Of a DNA stretch of 64,000 nucleotides, positions 1 to 8,754 are shown one piece after another (the first letter of the stretch is position 1; each line of letters opens with the position of its first letter). Made by a program: the position numbers and the translations under genes. Source of the stretch: Gluconacetobacter diazotrophicus PA1 5. GTDB lineage: Bacteria; Pseudomonadota; Alphaproteobacteria; Acetobacterales; Acetobacteraceae. The DNA is taken from positions 310,001 through 374,000 of the forward strand of contig NC_011365.1 in the NCBI RefSeq assembly GCF_000021325.1, read 5' to 3'. The notes under the pieces were generated by a model. That model saw nothing but the letters and a program-made list of their open reading frames with translations. It was not told the DNA's origin and made no database searches.

Positions 1-490
1 CCTGCGCGACGGCAAGGTGGACGTGGTGCAGGTTTCGGACCCCATGTCCCCCCAGGCGCTGGCCGCGATGTTCGACACGCTGGGGCAGAGTGGCGCCGCG
101 CCGCTGTTCACCCTGTCGGATACGGTGCGGATGACCGCGCAGGGCCACACGGTGCCGACCCTGGCCGAACGCTTCGCCCAGGAACGGGGGCACCCGCCGG
201 ACGGCCTGTTGTACGAGGCGTGGAAGGTCGTGGCCGCCGCCGCGTCGCTGGACGTGGCGCTGGTGCTGCCGATGCTGACCCCGCCGGCGCAGGTCGCGGG
301 CTGGCGTCATGCCATGGCAACGGCCGATGCCCACGGCGCGGTCGATACCCTGATGAACGGCAACGGCCGCAAGCTGGTCACCGGCACGGATTGCGCGCCC
401 CACCTGCGGGACATGACCGGCGAGACTTCCGCCGTCCTGACCCTGCGCCGCTGGCTGGCCTCCCACGCGCCGAACTGGCGCCTTGGATAA
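1..490 (+). CDS. C-terminal part of an unidentified protein, possibly a TctC/Bug-type solute-binding protein
   Basis: The reading frame is open from base 2 to the TAA at 488-490 (about 162 residues) and clearly runs in from outside the window, so the true start is not visible. The end of the protein has an alternation of short helices and a 'VPTLAE..' segment followed by 'LYEAWKVV' and 'TPPAQVAGW', which loosely recalls the C-terminal lobe of tripartite tricarboxylate (TctC/Bug) binding proteins. The resemblance is weak and no diagnostic motif is present. It lies 5 bp from the convergent end of an iron-type ABC transporter and need not be related to it. Confidence 0.45.
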   Translation, partial: LRDGKVDVVQVSDPMSPQALAAMFDTLGQSGAAPLFTLSDTVRMTAQGHTVPTLAERFAQERGHPPDGLLYEAWKVVAAAASLDVALVLPMLTPPAQVAGWRHAMATADAHGAVDTLMNGNGRKLVTGTDCAPHLRDMTGETSAVLTLRRWLASHAPNWRLG

Positions 491-495
491 GTCGG

Positions 496-1281
496 TCAGG
501 GGCCGGCTTCGACCCCATCGACCACGACATGGGGCCGGCCGAGCGAGCAGCTTTCGACGCGGGCGCGCACCCCATAGACCTGCTGCAGCGTCTGCGTGGT
601 GATGACGTGCCGGGGGGTCCCGGCCCCCACGATCACGCCCTGCCGCAGCATCACCACGTAATCGGCCTGTTGCAGCGCGATGTTCAGGTCGTGCAGGACC
701 ACCACCGTCACCATGTTGCGCGCGCGGGTTTCGCGGCGGACGACCTGCATCACCGAAAACTGGTGGTGCAGGTCCAGTGCGCTGAGCGGTTCGTCCAGCA
801 GCAGAACGGCGGGGCGGCGGACCAGCGCCTGGGCCAGCCCGACCAGTTGCCGCTGGCCGCCCGACAGTTCGTCCATATAGCGCAGGGCCAGGTCGTCCAC
901 GCCCAGCCGGGCCAGGACGTCCAGGGCCTCGCTGACCTCGTCGTCTTCCCAGTCGCCGGCCGGGGCGGCGGCGCGCCGGGCGGCGATGACCGATTCCAGG
1001 ACCTGGAGATGCACGGCAGGCGGCAGGGCCTGCGGCAGGTAGACGCAGTGCCGGGCCCGCAGCGCGGGACGCATGCGCGACAGTTCGGCCTCACCGCACC
1101 GGACCGTGGCCCCGGTGCGCTCCAGCCCGGCCAGGGCGCGCAGCAGGGTCGACTTGCCGCTTCCGTTCGGACCCAGCAGGGCCGAGACCTGGCCGGCCGG
1201 CAGCGGCCCGACCGAAAGGTCGTCCAGCACCGTCCGGCGGCCATAGCGCACCGTGACGTGGGCAGCGGTCAGGCCGCTCAT
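496..1281 (-). CDS. Iron-siderophore type ABC transporter, ATP-binding subunit
   Basis: This 261-residue ATPase would energise uptake of a ferric-siderophore, haem or cobalamin-type ligand from the periplasm. The Walker A motif GPNGSGKST is at about residues 37-45, the signature LSGGQ at 139-143, and Walker B VLLLDEP at 159-165 followed by the SALD D-loop; this order and length fit the FecE/FepC/BtuD family. An ATG at 1281 overlaps the permease stop as ATGA, so I prefer it to a start further upstream that would run through the permease gene. It is the last gene of a three-gene operon (binding protein, permease, ATPase). The ligand cannot be told from sequence. Confidence 0.93.
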   Translation of the reverse strand: MSGLTAAHVTVRYGRRTVLDDLSVGPLPAGQVSALLGPNGSGKSTLLRALAGLERTGATVRCGEAELSRMRPALRARHCVYLPQALPPAVHLQVLESVIAARRAAAPAGDWEDDEVSEALDVLARLGVDDLALRYMDELSGGQRQLVGLAQALVRRPAVLLLDEPLSALDLHHQFSVMQVVRRETRARNMVTVVVLHDLNIALQQADYVVMLRQGVIVGAGTPRHVITTQTLQQVYGVRARVESCSLGRPHVVVDGVEAGP

Positions 1282-2393
1282 GATGCCACCCGGCGGCGCA
1301 GCACGATCGCCAGGAAGAAGGGAATGCCCACCAGGGCGGTGACGATGCCCACGGGCACGATGACGCCCGGCAGCACGTTGCGTGCCGCGACCGAGGACAG
1401 CGACATGATCAGGCATCCGACCAAGACGCTGCCGGGCAGGTAGAAGCGATGGTCCTCGCCCAGCAGGCCGCGGGCGATATGCGGGGCGACCAGCCCCACG
1501 AAGCCGATGGTGCCGACGAAGGACACCGCCAGCGACGACAGGATGCTGATCCGCAGCAGCGACCCGATGCGTACCCGGCGTACGTCCACGCCGAAGCTGG
1601 CCGCCCGTTCCTCACCCATGCGCAGGGCGGTCAGCGACCAGGCCGAGCGAAAGGACAGGGGCAGGATGACGGCGCAGACCGACGCCAGGATGCCCACCTT
1701 GCTCCAGTTCGAGCGGGTCAGGCTGCCCATGGTCCAGAACACCAGGTCCTGCAGCGCGTCCTCGCTGGCCACGAACTGGACCAGCGAGACCAGGGCGTGA
1801 AAGGTGAAGACCAGCGCGATGCCGAACAGCACCACGGTGCTGGTCGAGGCATCGCGCAGGCAGGACACCAGGTCCAGCAGGAAGGCGGAACCGATGGCGA
1901 AGGCGAAGGCATCGGCCGAAACGACCCATTCAGCGGGCACGCCCGGGATCTGCCATTGCAGGACGATCGCCAGCGACGCCCCGAACGCCGCCGCAGCCGA
2001 TACGCCGAGCGTGAACGGGCTGGCCAGCGGGTTGTTCAGGATCGTCTGCATTTCGGCCCCGGACAGGCCCAGCGCCGCGCCGACGCACACCGCCATCAGC
2101 GCGTACGGCAGGCGGATCTGCCAGACGATGACGCTCTGCCCGGCCGGGACGTCGTGCGGATGCAGCAGGACCCGCAGCAGGGTCGCGGGCGACAGGCCGG
2201 ACGGTCCCAGCGCGAAATCCAGCAGCATCGACATCAGGATCAGTACCGTCAGCACCGCCAGGATCAGGCTGCGGCGGCGCAGCAGGTGACGATAGGAATC
2301 CCGGACATGCCGCACGCGCTCGGCCGTCAGCAGGGCGGGATCGACCGGCCCGGAACGAACCGCACGGGGGCGCGTCAGGGTCGTGTCGGTCAT
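1278..2393 (-). CDS. FecCD-family ABC transporter permease
   Basis: This 371-residue inner-membrane protein has about 9-10 hydrophobic helices after a 45-residue cytoplasmic head. Family landmarks are visible: 'RLPYALMAVCVGAALGLSGA', the 'NNPLASPFTLGVSAAAAFGA' loop that contacts the ATPase, and 'GFVGLVAPHIAR' near the C-terminus. In BtuC/FepD-type importers two such chains form the channel; only one permease gene is present, so it probably works as a homodimer. Both ends overlap neighbours by ATGA (2390-2393 and 1278-1281), which implies translational coupling. Confidence in the family is high; the substrate is inferred only from the FecCD class. Confidence 0.94.
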   Translation of the reverse strand: MTDTTLTRPRAVRSGPVDPALLTAERVRHVRDSYRHLLRRRSLILAVLTVLILMSMLLDFALGPSGLSPATLLRVLLHPHDVPAGQSVIVWQIRLPYALMAVCVGAALGLSGAEMQTILNNPLASPFTLGVSAAAAFGASLAIVLQWQIPGVPAEWVVSADAFAFAIGSAFLLDLVSCLRDASTSTVVLFGIALVFTFHALVSLVQFVASEDALQDLVFWTMGSLTRSNWSKVGILASVCAVILPLSFRSAWSLTALRMGEERAASFGVDVRRVRIGSLLRISILSSLAVSFVGTIGFVGLVAPHIARGLLGEDHRFYLPGSVLVGCLIMSLSSVAARNVLPGVIVPVGIVTALVGIPFFLAIVLRRRVAS

Positions 2394-3541
2394 GGCGTGT
2401 CCGACACCCAGTAGGTCCCGCTATTGGGAACGGGCAGGAAGCGCGCGTAAAGCTCGGTCCGGGTCGCTTCGGGATCGACGTCGCGGAACAGGTCGGGATG
2501 GAACCATTTGGCCATCACCTCGACGGCCAGGATATTGTACGGGGAATCGTAGAACGAATGCCACAGCCCGTAGGCATGGCCGTCCTTCACCGCGCTCAAC
2601 GTGGAAATCCCGGGCCGTTGCAGCACGGCCTGCACCGAAGCGCGGGCCGAGGCCGGATCGGTCTCCGCCCCCATATGCACGCCCAGGCCCTGATAGGCCG
2701 GCCCCTTGGTGCCATCCACGATATAGATGTCGGGATTGGCGGCGATGACCTGTTCCAGCGCGATGTCACCGATATAGCCGGGCAGCAGCGGGGCGGCGAT
2801 ATTGCGCCCGCCCGCCGCGTCGATGAAGGCGCCCATGTTGCCGTTGCCGGCCGTGTGACAGCAGGAATCCCGGGTGCCGGCCAGCATTTCCAGGAACACG
2901 GTCGGCCGGGCGGATTGCGGCAGGGTGGCGACGCGGGTGCGAATACGGTCCAGATGCGCCTGGTAGAAGGCGATATAGGCCTCGGCCTCCGCCCGGCGAT
3001 CCAGCACCGCGCCCAGGATACGCATGGACGGGACGGTGTCATCCAGCGGGTGGGCACGGAAATCGACGAACACCACCGGGACATGCGCGCTCTGCAATTG
3101 CGCGACCAGTTCGCTGGAGGCCGCGGGACCGTGTCCGGAAACCGACAGGATGGCCAGGTCGGGGCGCAGGTCCAGCACCTTCTCGGGGCTGATCGTGTCG
3201 GCCGTGGTCTTGCCGATCAGCGCCACCTTGGCCGCCGCCGGAAAGGTCGCGACATATTTGTCGTAGCTCTGGACGTCGGCATCGCGGAATTCGCCCTGCC
3301 AGCCGACGATGCGGTCGAAGAGGTGGGATTTTTCCAGCGGCGCCAGGGCATAGATCAGCCTGCCCTCCCCCAGGATGATCCGGTGGACATGGGCGGGAAT
3401 GTCCACGCTGCGCCCCGCCAGGTCCGTGATCGTCGCGGCACGCGTGCCACCCGCCGCCATCATCGCGACGGCAGCCGCCAGGCCCGCGACCGTCCGCCAT
3501 AACCGACAATGCCCATGCTTCCGGGGGGATTTTGCCTTCAA
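2390..3541 (-). CDS. Periplasmic substrate-binding protein of an iron-type ABC transporter
   Basis: This 383-residue protein carries an N-terminal signal peptide (basic KAKSPRKHGHCR, then a hydrophobic Ala-rich stretch, cleavage near 'GGTRA-ATITD') followed by a cluster A-2 binding-protein fold typical of FepB/BtuF proteins: 'ITDLAGRSVDIPAHVHRI' at the mature N-terminus and 'ISPEKVLDLRPDLAIL' in lobe 1. The predicted start is TTG at 3539-3541; an AGGAG sits about 8 bases upstream, which supports this unusual start. It is the first gene of the operon and would capture the ligand in the periplasm. A Fur-box-like site lies about 50 bp upstream, consistent with iron control. Confidence 0.88.
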   Translation of the reverse strand: MKAKSPRKHGHCRLWRTVAGLAAAVAMMAAGGTRAATITDLAGRSVDIPAHVHRIILGEGRLIYALAPLEKSHLFDRIVGWQGEFRDADVQSYDKYVATFPAAAKVALIGKTTADTISPEKVLDLRPDLAILSVSGHGPAASSELVAQLQSAHVPVVFVDFRAHPLDDTVPSMRILGAVLDRRAEAEAYIAFYQAHLDRIRTRVATLPQSARPTVFLEMLAGTRDSCCHTAGNGNMGAFIDAAGGRNIAAPLLPGYIGDIALEQVIAANPDIYIVDGTKGPAYQGLGVHMGAETDPASARASVQAVLQRPGISTLSAVKDGHAYGLWHSFYDSPYNILAVEVMAKWFHPDLFRDVDPEATRTELYARFLPVPNSGTYWVSDTP

Positions 3542-3591
3542 GCGCTTTCTCCTGGCAGGTGCCCAGCCTTCATATCGCCTTCCCTGCTAAG

Positions 3592-3606
3592 TGAGAAGCA
3601 TTCGCG
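3592..3606 (-). promoter_or_regulatory. Candidate Fur box ahead of the ABC importer operon
   Basis: The plus strand reads TGAGAAGCATTCGCG, which matches the 7-1-7 Fur motif TGATAATnATTATCA at most half-site positions. It lies about 50 bp upstream of the binding-protein start, where a promoter operator is expected. This is a by-eye match to a degenerate motif; no -10/-35 pair was clear. Confidence 0.4.
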
Positions 3607-3694
3607 AAAGAAGCGGGCTTGCGTGCATGGCTCGCATGTTTGCAGGTCGTCCTGCACGCGCCCCCGCAAGATCCGTGCCGGTACGAAGCCGGAG

Positions 3695-4285
3695 TCAGCC
3701 CCGCCGGCGCAGGAGAATCCGCACCGATCCCTGGTTGGCGGCGTGCGGATGGGTGACGGCCAGGATCAGCGGCCGCAGGTCCGGGCGGCCCAGCCAGAAG
3801 GGCAGTTCGCGCCGCAGGACACCGCCCTGCCGGCCGGACCCCAACCCGGTAATGACCTCGACGCAGCGCAGATTGTCGGCCCGTGCCTGGACCAGGAAGG
3901 CATGAAGGCGTTGAAAGGCCGCCTGCACGTTCTGCCCGTGCAGGTCCAGCGTGCGGGTCGGGCGCAGCTTGCCGCTGACCAGGGCGCGCCAACTGGTATC
4001 ATCCAGCCCCGGCCGGCGTTCGCCGATTTCCACGCTGGCCTGCGACCGGTGCAGGGTATAGGCGGGCACGCGGGGCTGCAGGGGCGCCGGCTGGGGCGAT
4101 CCGGCGGCAAGGGGCGCGGCACGGCGGCCCCGGACCGGAGAAGGAACGACGTCCGGAACGGGAGCAGGCTCGGGCGCGCCAGCGGGGTTACCGGCCGCCG
4201 CCTTTCGCGCCAGCGGCTTGATATCCCGCACGAAAGCCGTCCACAGCGCCTGTTCGTCTTCTCTCAGAGTCCGCCGTCGGCGCAC
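3695..4285 (-). CDS. Smr (small MutS-related) domain protein
   Basis: The last ~85 residues form an Smr domain with the diagnostic 'LDLHGQNVQAAFQRLHAFL' and 'VITGLGSG' (a variant of the usual T-G-x-G) segments; the first ~100 residues are a Pro/Ala-rich linker. Smr domains are nucleic-acid nicking or binding modules, but the job of these stand-alone alphaproteobacterial proteins is not settled. Two GTG codons lie at 4291 and 4285; a GGAGG sits 7 bases before the second and almost touches the first, so I place the start at 4285 (196 residues). In many alphaproteobacteria this gene follows mltA directly; here two genes intervene. Confidence 0.85.
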   Translation of the reverse strand: MRRRRTLREDEQALWTAFVRDIKPLARKAAAGNPAGAPEPAPVPDVVPSPVRGRRAAPLAAGSPQPAPLQPRVPAYTLHRSQASVEIGERRPGLDDTSWRALVSGKLRPTRTLDLHGQNVQAAFQRLHAFLVQARADNLRCVEVITGLGSGRQGGVLRRELPFWLGRPDLRPLILAVTHPHAANQGSVRILLRRRG

Positions 4286-4366
4286 GCCCACCCCTCCATC
4301 CGGAATGGGCCTGTCTTAGAGCAGATCGCGCCCGGGCCGAAGACCCGATCGCGATCCGTTCCCCCT

Positions 4367-5794
4367 TCAGTGCGTGGTTTCAGCCAGTTGGTGGCCCTGG
4401 TAGGTGCCGGTCAGGGTCTGGAGGAAGGCCACGATATCGGCCACGTCGTGGTCCGACAGGTCGTGATCGGGCGTCTGGTAGCGCGCCATTTCCCGCACTG
4501 CCTGGTCCAGCGTCTTGACGCTGCCGTCATGGAAATACGGCGCGGTCAGGGCGATGTTGCGCAGGTTCGGCACCTTGAAGCGTTCCATGTCGGCGTCCGA
4601 ATGGGTCACCATATAGCGTCCCTTGTCGGCATCGGTCAGCGTGCCGCCGCGCGCGGCGAAGTAATCGCCCTCCAGGCCCATCGCCTCGAACGCCTGCCCG
4701 CCCAGCGAGACGCCGGTGTGGCAGCCCGAGCATCCCACGCTCTTGAACAGCGCGTAGCCGTTCTTTTCCTGCGCGTTCAGGGCCTGGTCGTCGCCCTTCA
4801 GGTAGCGGTCGAAGCGGCTGTCGGGGGTGATCAGGGTCTTTTCATATTCCGCGATCGCATCCGTGATCCGGTCCCTGGTGATCTCGTCCGAGCCGAAGAC
4901 GCCCTGGAACGCGGTGAGGTAGGTGGGGTCCTGCTTCAGCTTGTCGGCCACGCCGGTCCAGTCGTGCGATCCCATTTCCAGCGGGTTCATCACCGGTCCC
5001 GCCGCCTGGTCGGCCAGGGTCGCGGCGCGGCCGTTCCAGAACTGGCTCTGATTGAACGCGGCGTCATAGACGGTGGGCACGTTGATCGGGCCGTGGCGGT
5101 TGTCGATGCCCAGCGCCGTGACCCGGCCGTCCACGCCGCCATGGTCCAGCGCATGGCAACTGGCGCAATTGAGGGTGCCGTCCCCCGACAATTGCTTGTC
5201 GAAGAACAGGCGCTGGCCCAGCGCGACCTTGGCCGCATCCACCGGCAGCGTCTCGGGCACCGGCTGCACCGGTTCGGCCGCGAAGCGTGGGGCGACCCCC
5301 GGGGTCGCGTAATGCGCGCGCCGTTCCGCCGCGATCCAGGTCAGCAGCGCGTCACGCTGCGCCTGCGACAGATGGGCGTGCCAGTGCAGCAGCAGGTACA
5401 GGGTCGGCGGCATGCGGTTCTGGCGCACCACTTCCTCGATCCGCGCCAGTTGTTCCTCGGACGGAACGGCGCCGCTCTGGAACGCGGCCAGCACGGGCTC
5501 GATCCGGAAATGACGCAGGCCCTGGTCCACGTCGCGCTGCATCAACTGGTTCGCCACCGGCACATGGAAATAGAACGGCAGGTCGGTATTGCGGGCATGG
5601 CAGTAGTCGCACCGGGATTCGCGAATCGCGGCGAAGGCCGCCGAGGCGACCGGATCGGCCAGTGTTGGAGAATTCGTGCCCAATGTCGGCGCGGTGTCAT
5701 GGTCGAAATGGGTCAGATACCCCACTGTTCCGCCATAGGCGACGCAGCCCAGGGCCGCCACTGATAGTACGAGCTTGCGCACCGACACATTCAT
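4367..5794 (-). CDS. Triheme cytochrome c peroxidase (YhjA/MauG-like)
   Basis: This 475-residue protein starts with a single N-terminal membrane anchor (residues ~8-28) and then has three CXXCH haem-c sites: CDYCH at 62-66, CASCH at 210-214 and CSGCH at 355-359. Classical bacterial diheme peroxidases have two; the extra N-terminal haem and the anchor match the E. coli YhjA type, which takes electrons from quinol to reduce H2O2 in the periplasm. The MauG-like core is evident in 'LGQRLFFDKQLSGDGTLNCASCH' split around 195-214 and in 'VPNLRNIALTAPYFHDG'. The gene lies between smr and a DNA methyltransferase on the same strand, with about 108 bp of AT-richer DNA upstream that probably holds its promoter. 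Confidence 0.9.
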   Translation of the reverse strand: MNVSVRKLVLSVAALGCVAYGGTVGYLTHFDHDTAPTLGTNSPTLADPVASAAFAAIRESRCDYCHARNTDLPFYFHVPVANQLMQRDVDQGLRHFRIEPVLAAFQSGAVPSEEQLARIEEVVRQNRMPPTLYLLLHWHAHLSQAQRDALLTWIAAERRAHYATPGVAPRFAAEPVQPVPETLPVDAAKVALGQRLFFDKQLSGDGTLNCASCHALDHGGVDGRVTALGIDNRHGPINVPTVYDAAFNQSQFWNGRAATLADQAAGPVMNPLEMGSHDWTGVADKLKQDPTYLTAFQGVFGSDEITRDRITDAIAEYEKTLITPDSRFDRYLKGDDQALNAQEKNGYALFKSVGCSGCHTGVSLGGQAFEAMGLEGDYFAARGGTLTDADKGRYMVTHSDADMERFKVPNLRNIALTAPYFHDGSVKTLDQAVREMARYQTPDHDLSDHDVADIVAFLQTLTGTYQGHQLAETTH

Positions 5795-5902
5795 TCTCCG
5801 TTGTCGTCAGAAGAATGGTCTGGCCCATCCAGGTTTTCACTGTCAAAATAATCTTTTCTATCAGAACGATCGACGCAATCGATAATACTGTCGGCCAGGC
5901 CT

Positions 5903-6718
5903 CTATTTCATCGCCTGCGTCAATCTGTCGCGGGCCACGGTGACATAGGCCGTATCGAGGTCGATGCCGATGGCACGGGCCCCTTCCTCCTGCGCCGCGA
6001 CCAGGGTGGTGCCGGTTCCCATGAACGGGTCCAGCACCACCGCGCCGGGCCGGCCGTGCAGTCGGATGCACATGCGGGGCAACTGAACCGGGAACGTGCC
6101 CGGATGGTTGAATTTCTGCGCCTTGCCCTGCACCGTTTCATAGGGAATGAACCAGGTATCGCCCCGGCAACGCCGGTCCTGTTCGTGCCCGCGGCGGGCG
6201 ATGTTCGACTTGTCCTTGTAGGGCACGCCGATATCCAGCCGGTTCAGTTCCACGGTGCCCGAGCGTGTCAGGTGGAACAGGTGTTCGTGGTTGCGATGCA
6301 GGTAGCGCGCGCTGTTCACCGGCTTGAAATGGCCGAACGTGTCCTCGTTCACCGAGACCGACTTGATCCAGCTGATATGGTTCTGCAGATGAAATATCTC
6401 GCGCAGGCGCACGGCCAGCTCGAACGGAATCCAGGGCTGCGCCGACGACCCAGCGATGTTCAGGAAGAACGACCCGTCCGGCCGCATGACCCGGTGCAGT
6501 TCGCGCGCGACCGCCATCATCCAGTCCAGGTACTGGGTTTCGGACATGCGGTCGCTATAGGTCCGGTAGCCCAGCCCGATATTGTACGGCGGCGAGGTGA
6601 CCACGACATCGACCGAATCCGCGTCCATCCGCCGCAGCACCCGCAGGCAGTCGCCGCGCACCAGCTGATGCGGCCCGATGGCGTAGCGCAGCGTTCGCGG
6701 GGCGCGGGCGGCGGTCAT
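5903..6718 (-). CDS. Orphan DNA (N4/N6) methyltransferase, beta class
   Basis: This 271-residue protein has the catalytic motif IV TSPPYN at residues 41-46 and the SAM-binding motif I DPFMGTGTT near the C-terminus (~234-242). Catalytic motif first and SAM motif last is the beta-class order of amino-methyltransferases such as YhdJ. Between them lies a target-recognition region. No restriction endonuclease gene is adjacent, so it looks like an orphan methylase used for gene control or DNA maintenance, not defence. The ATG overlaps the mltA stop as ATGA, so it is translationally coupled to mltA. The recognition sequence cannot be predicted. Confidence 0.88.
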   Translation of the reverse strand: MTAARAPRTLRYAIGPHQLVRGDCLRVLRRMDADSVDVVVTSPPYNIGLGYRTYSDRMSETQYLDWMMAVARELHRVMRPDGSFFLNIAGSSAQPWIPFELAVRLREIFHLQNHISWIKSVSVNEDTFGHFKPVNSARYLHRNHEHLFHLTRSGTVELNRLDIGVPYKDKSNIARRGHEQDRRCRGDTWFIPYETVQGKAQKFNHPGTFPVQLPRMCIRLHGRPGAVVLDPFMGTGTTLVAAQEEGARAIGIDLDTAYVTVARDRLTQAMK

Positions 6719-7917
6719 GGTTCGCCCGCGATCCCGACGATCTTCGCCGTGGGGGCGGCGCCCATCGAAGCGGGCTCCATGACCACGACGGGGCGCGGCA
6801 CGAACGTAATCGTCCGGCCCCGCTGCTGCATCGCGCCGGCGGTCTGTTCGGCGTCGGGGCCCCAGCCCATGAACAGGTCGGCCCGCGCCGGCCCCTGGAT
6901 ATCCGTCCCGGTATCCTGGGCGAAAACCAGCCGCTGCCAGCTTGACCCCGCGGGGCCGGGCAGCGTCGTTTCCACCCAGACGGGCGAGGCCAGCGGGATC
7001 GACCGCCTGTCGACCGCCACCGACCGGCCCGGCGTCAGCGGCACACCCAGCGCCCCGGGTGCCCCCTGGTCGGCATAGACATGGTCCAGCACGGTGAAGA
7101 ACACGTAATTCGGATTGTCCTCCATCACCGTGCGGGCCTGGTCGGGATGGGCGGTCAGCCAGGCGCGGATCGACTGCATGCTGACGGCGTCCGCATCCAT
7201 TTCGCCCTGCCGCACCAGGACGCGGCCCAGCGGTACGTATTCCTGGCCGTTCTTGGCGCCGAAGCCCAGGCGTACCACCTGTCCGCTGGGCAGGCGGACA
7301 CGACCCGATCCCTGGATCTGGAGGAAGAACAGGTCGGCAGGGTCCGCGACCCAGAGCAGTTCCAGGTTGCGGCCTGCCAGCGCGCCGGCATCGATCTGCG
7401 CCCGCGTCCAGTACGGCATGAACTGGCTGCCCTGCCAGCGGCCCGTGACCATGCGCCCATCGGTGGCGCGGGTGCGGACCAGGTCGTCTGGCACGCCATA
7501 GACCGGGGTCTGGTACACGCCGCCACGCGACAGCGAACCGCGGATTTCCGGTTCGTAATAGCCGGTGAACAGGGCCTGACCGGCGGTCAGCACCGGCTGG
7601 AACCATGTCTCGAAGAACTGCCGGGCCGCCGGGGCGTCCCCGGTCGGCAGCGCGGCAGCAGCGCGGCACGCCGGCAGCCAGTCGCCGACATGCGTGCCGC
7701 GCCCGCTATCGGCGCCCAGGCCGGCATCGGCCGGCAGGCGGCCCAGATAGCGGCATTCCCCCAGGAAGACCGGCAGGGCGCGGACCGCCTCATCGCTTCC
7801 CCAGCCCTTGATGTCGGAAAACGCGAGCGGCTGCCCCGTCCCCTCCAGATCGGTCGCGGCACAGGCGGATAGCAGGAGAATGGCGCCGGCGGAGGCGCCC
7901 CGCAGGATCTTGGTCAC
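6715..7917 (-). CDS. mltA: Membrane-bound lytic murein transglycosylase A
   Basis: MltA cleaves peptidoglycan glycan strands to give 1,6-anhydro-muropeptides at the outer membrane. The protein starts with a short lipoprotein signal (VTKILRG..AILLLSAC) whose lipobox Cys follows LLSA. MltA landmarks are 'FTGYYEPEIRGS', 'LFFLQIQGSGRVRLPSG', 'NPNYVFF' and the 3D-like 'AQDTGTDIQGPARADLFMGWG', which carries the catalytic Asp region. A GTG at 7917 gives a standard 18-residue lipoprotein signal and about 400 residues; the frame stays open upstream into the Tim44 gene, and no clear ribosome-binding site fixes the start. Confidence 0.92.
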   Translation of the reverse strand: MTKILRGASAGAILLLSACAATDLEGTGQPLAFSDIKGWGSDEAVRALPVFLGECRYLGRLPADAGLGADSGRGTHVGDWLPACRAAAALPTGDAPAARQFFETWFQPVLTAGQALFTGYYEPEIRGSLSRGGVYQTPVYGVPDDLVRTRATDGRMVTGRWQGSQFMPYWTRAQIDAGALAGRNLELLWVADPADLFFLQIQGSGRVRLPSGQVVRLGFGAKNGQEYVPLGRVLVRQGEMDADAVSMQSIRAWLTAHPDQARTVMEDNPNYVFFTVLDHVYADQGAPGALGVPLTPGRSVAVDRRSIPLASPVWVETTLPGPAGSSWQRLVFAQDTGTDIQGPARADLFMGWGPDAEQTAGAMQQRGRTITFVPRPVVVMEPASMGAAPTAKIVGIAGEP

Positions 7918-7993
7918 GAAGGAATGAGACAAGGATAAGGCCAGACAGGTTTCGGACGGGGTGAAAGGAAAGATGGCGGACGGATCAGAGGGA

Positions 7994-8674
7994 TCAGGCG
8001 CTGCGGCTGGCCGCCAGGCGCCATGCCGCGCCGCTGATCGCAACGCCCAGCGGGCGTTCGAACGTCCACAGGTCCGAAAACTCGGTCACGGCGTCGGTGC
8101 CCGCGACCGGGTGCCCGTCCTTGTCCGAGGTCAGGCTGATCTGGTCCGAGACGATGCGCACGTCGATGCGGGCATGGGTGGCGCCGTCCCGTTCCTCGAT
8201 CGCGGCATCCACGATGGCCAGGCTGGCGATGGCGCGAACCTCGGCCTTCTGGATTTCGCCCGATTGCTCGCGCGAGCGGATCGCGGCCTCGAACGCGCTG
8301 AAGGCGTTGGCGGTCAGGCGCTCGCGCAGCATCGCGACATCACCCGCGGCGAAGGCCAGGACGATCTGGCGGAACGCGGCCTCGACCCCCTTGAGGAACT
8401 GCGCCGGGACGAAGTCGCGTTCCTGCTGGGCGATCGCGGCCAGGACCTGGCCGACCCGGGTTTCGGGCGCGGGCACGTCATAGTCGGTCAGGGTGGCCGG
8501 CGGTTCCGCCCGGCCCTCGATCACCGGGCCGGGGCGCGGGACCGCGCTGGGCGGTGGCGCGGGTTCGACGCCCACGCGCGTGCCCAGGATGCTGCGCAGC
8601 CGCAACGCCAGAAAGGCGGCGACCAGACCGAACAGCACCAGGTCGAACGGAAAATGACTGAACGAGAAATCCAT
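7994..8674 (-). CDS. Tim44/TamA-like domain inner-membrane protein
   Basis: The protein has one N-terminal membrane segment (residues ~10-26), a Pro-rich linker, then a Tim44-like domain from about residue 75 ('FLKGVEAAFRQIVLAFAAGDVAMLRERLTANAFSAFEAAI', spread over 95-135). In mitochondria Tim44 tethers Hsp70 to the import channel; bacterial homologues are anchored proteins of poorly known function, perhaps in protein traffic or membrane integrity. TTG, GTG and ATG codons lie in tandem at 8680-8674; I chose the ATG (226 residues). It diverges from secB, a neighbourhood conserved across alphaproteobacteria, and precedes mltA. Confidence 0.85.
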   Translation of the reverse strand: MDFSFSHFPFDLVLFGLVAAFLALRLRSILGTRVGVEPAPPPSAVPRPGPVIEGRAEPPATLTDYDVPAPETRVGQVLAAIAQQERDFVPAQFLKGVEAAFRQIVLAFAAGDVAMLRERLTANAFSAFEAAIRSREQSGEIQKAEVRAIASLAIVDAAIEERDGATHARIDVRIVSDQISLTSDKDGHPVAGTDAVTEFSDLWTFERPLGVAISGAAWRLAASRSA

Positions 8675-8754
8675 CACCAAGCCTAATCAGTGGCGACCCG
8701 GCCGGCCCGGTCCCCACCATCATCCCCTTAACGTATCCTGAACATAGGCAAGCC

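Noticed and set aside
6719-7669. N-terminal extension of the DNA methyltransferase frame to about 588 residues
   Set aside because: The extra part is antisense-like shadow over mltA in another frame; the ATGA overlap and the length of the methylase family fix the start at 6718.
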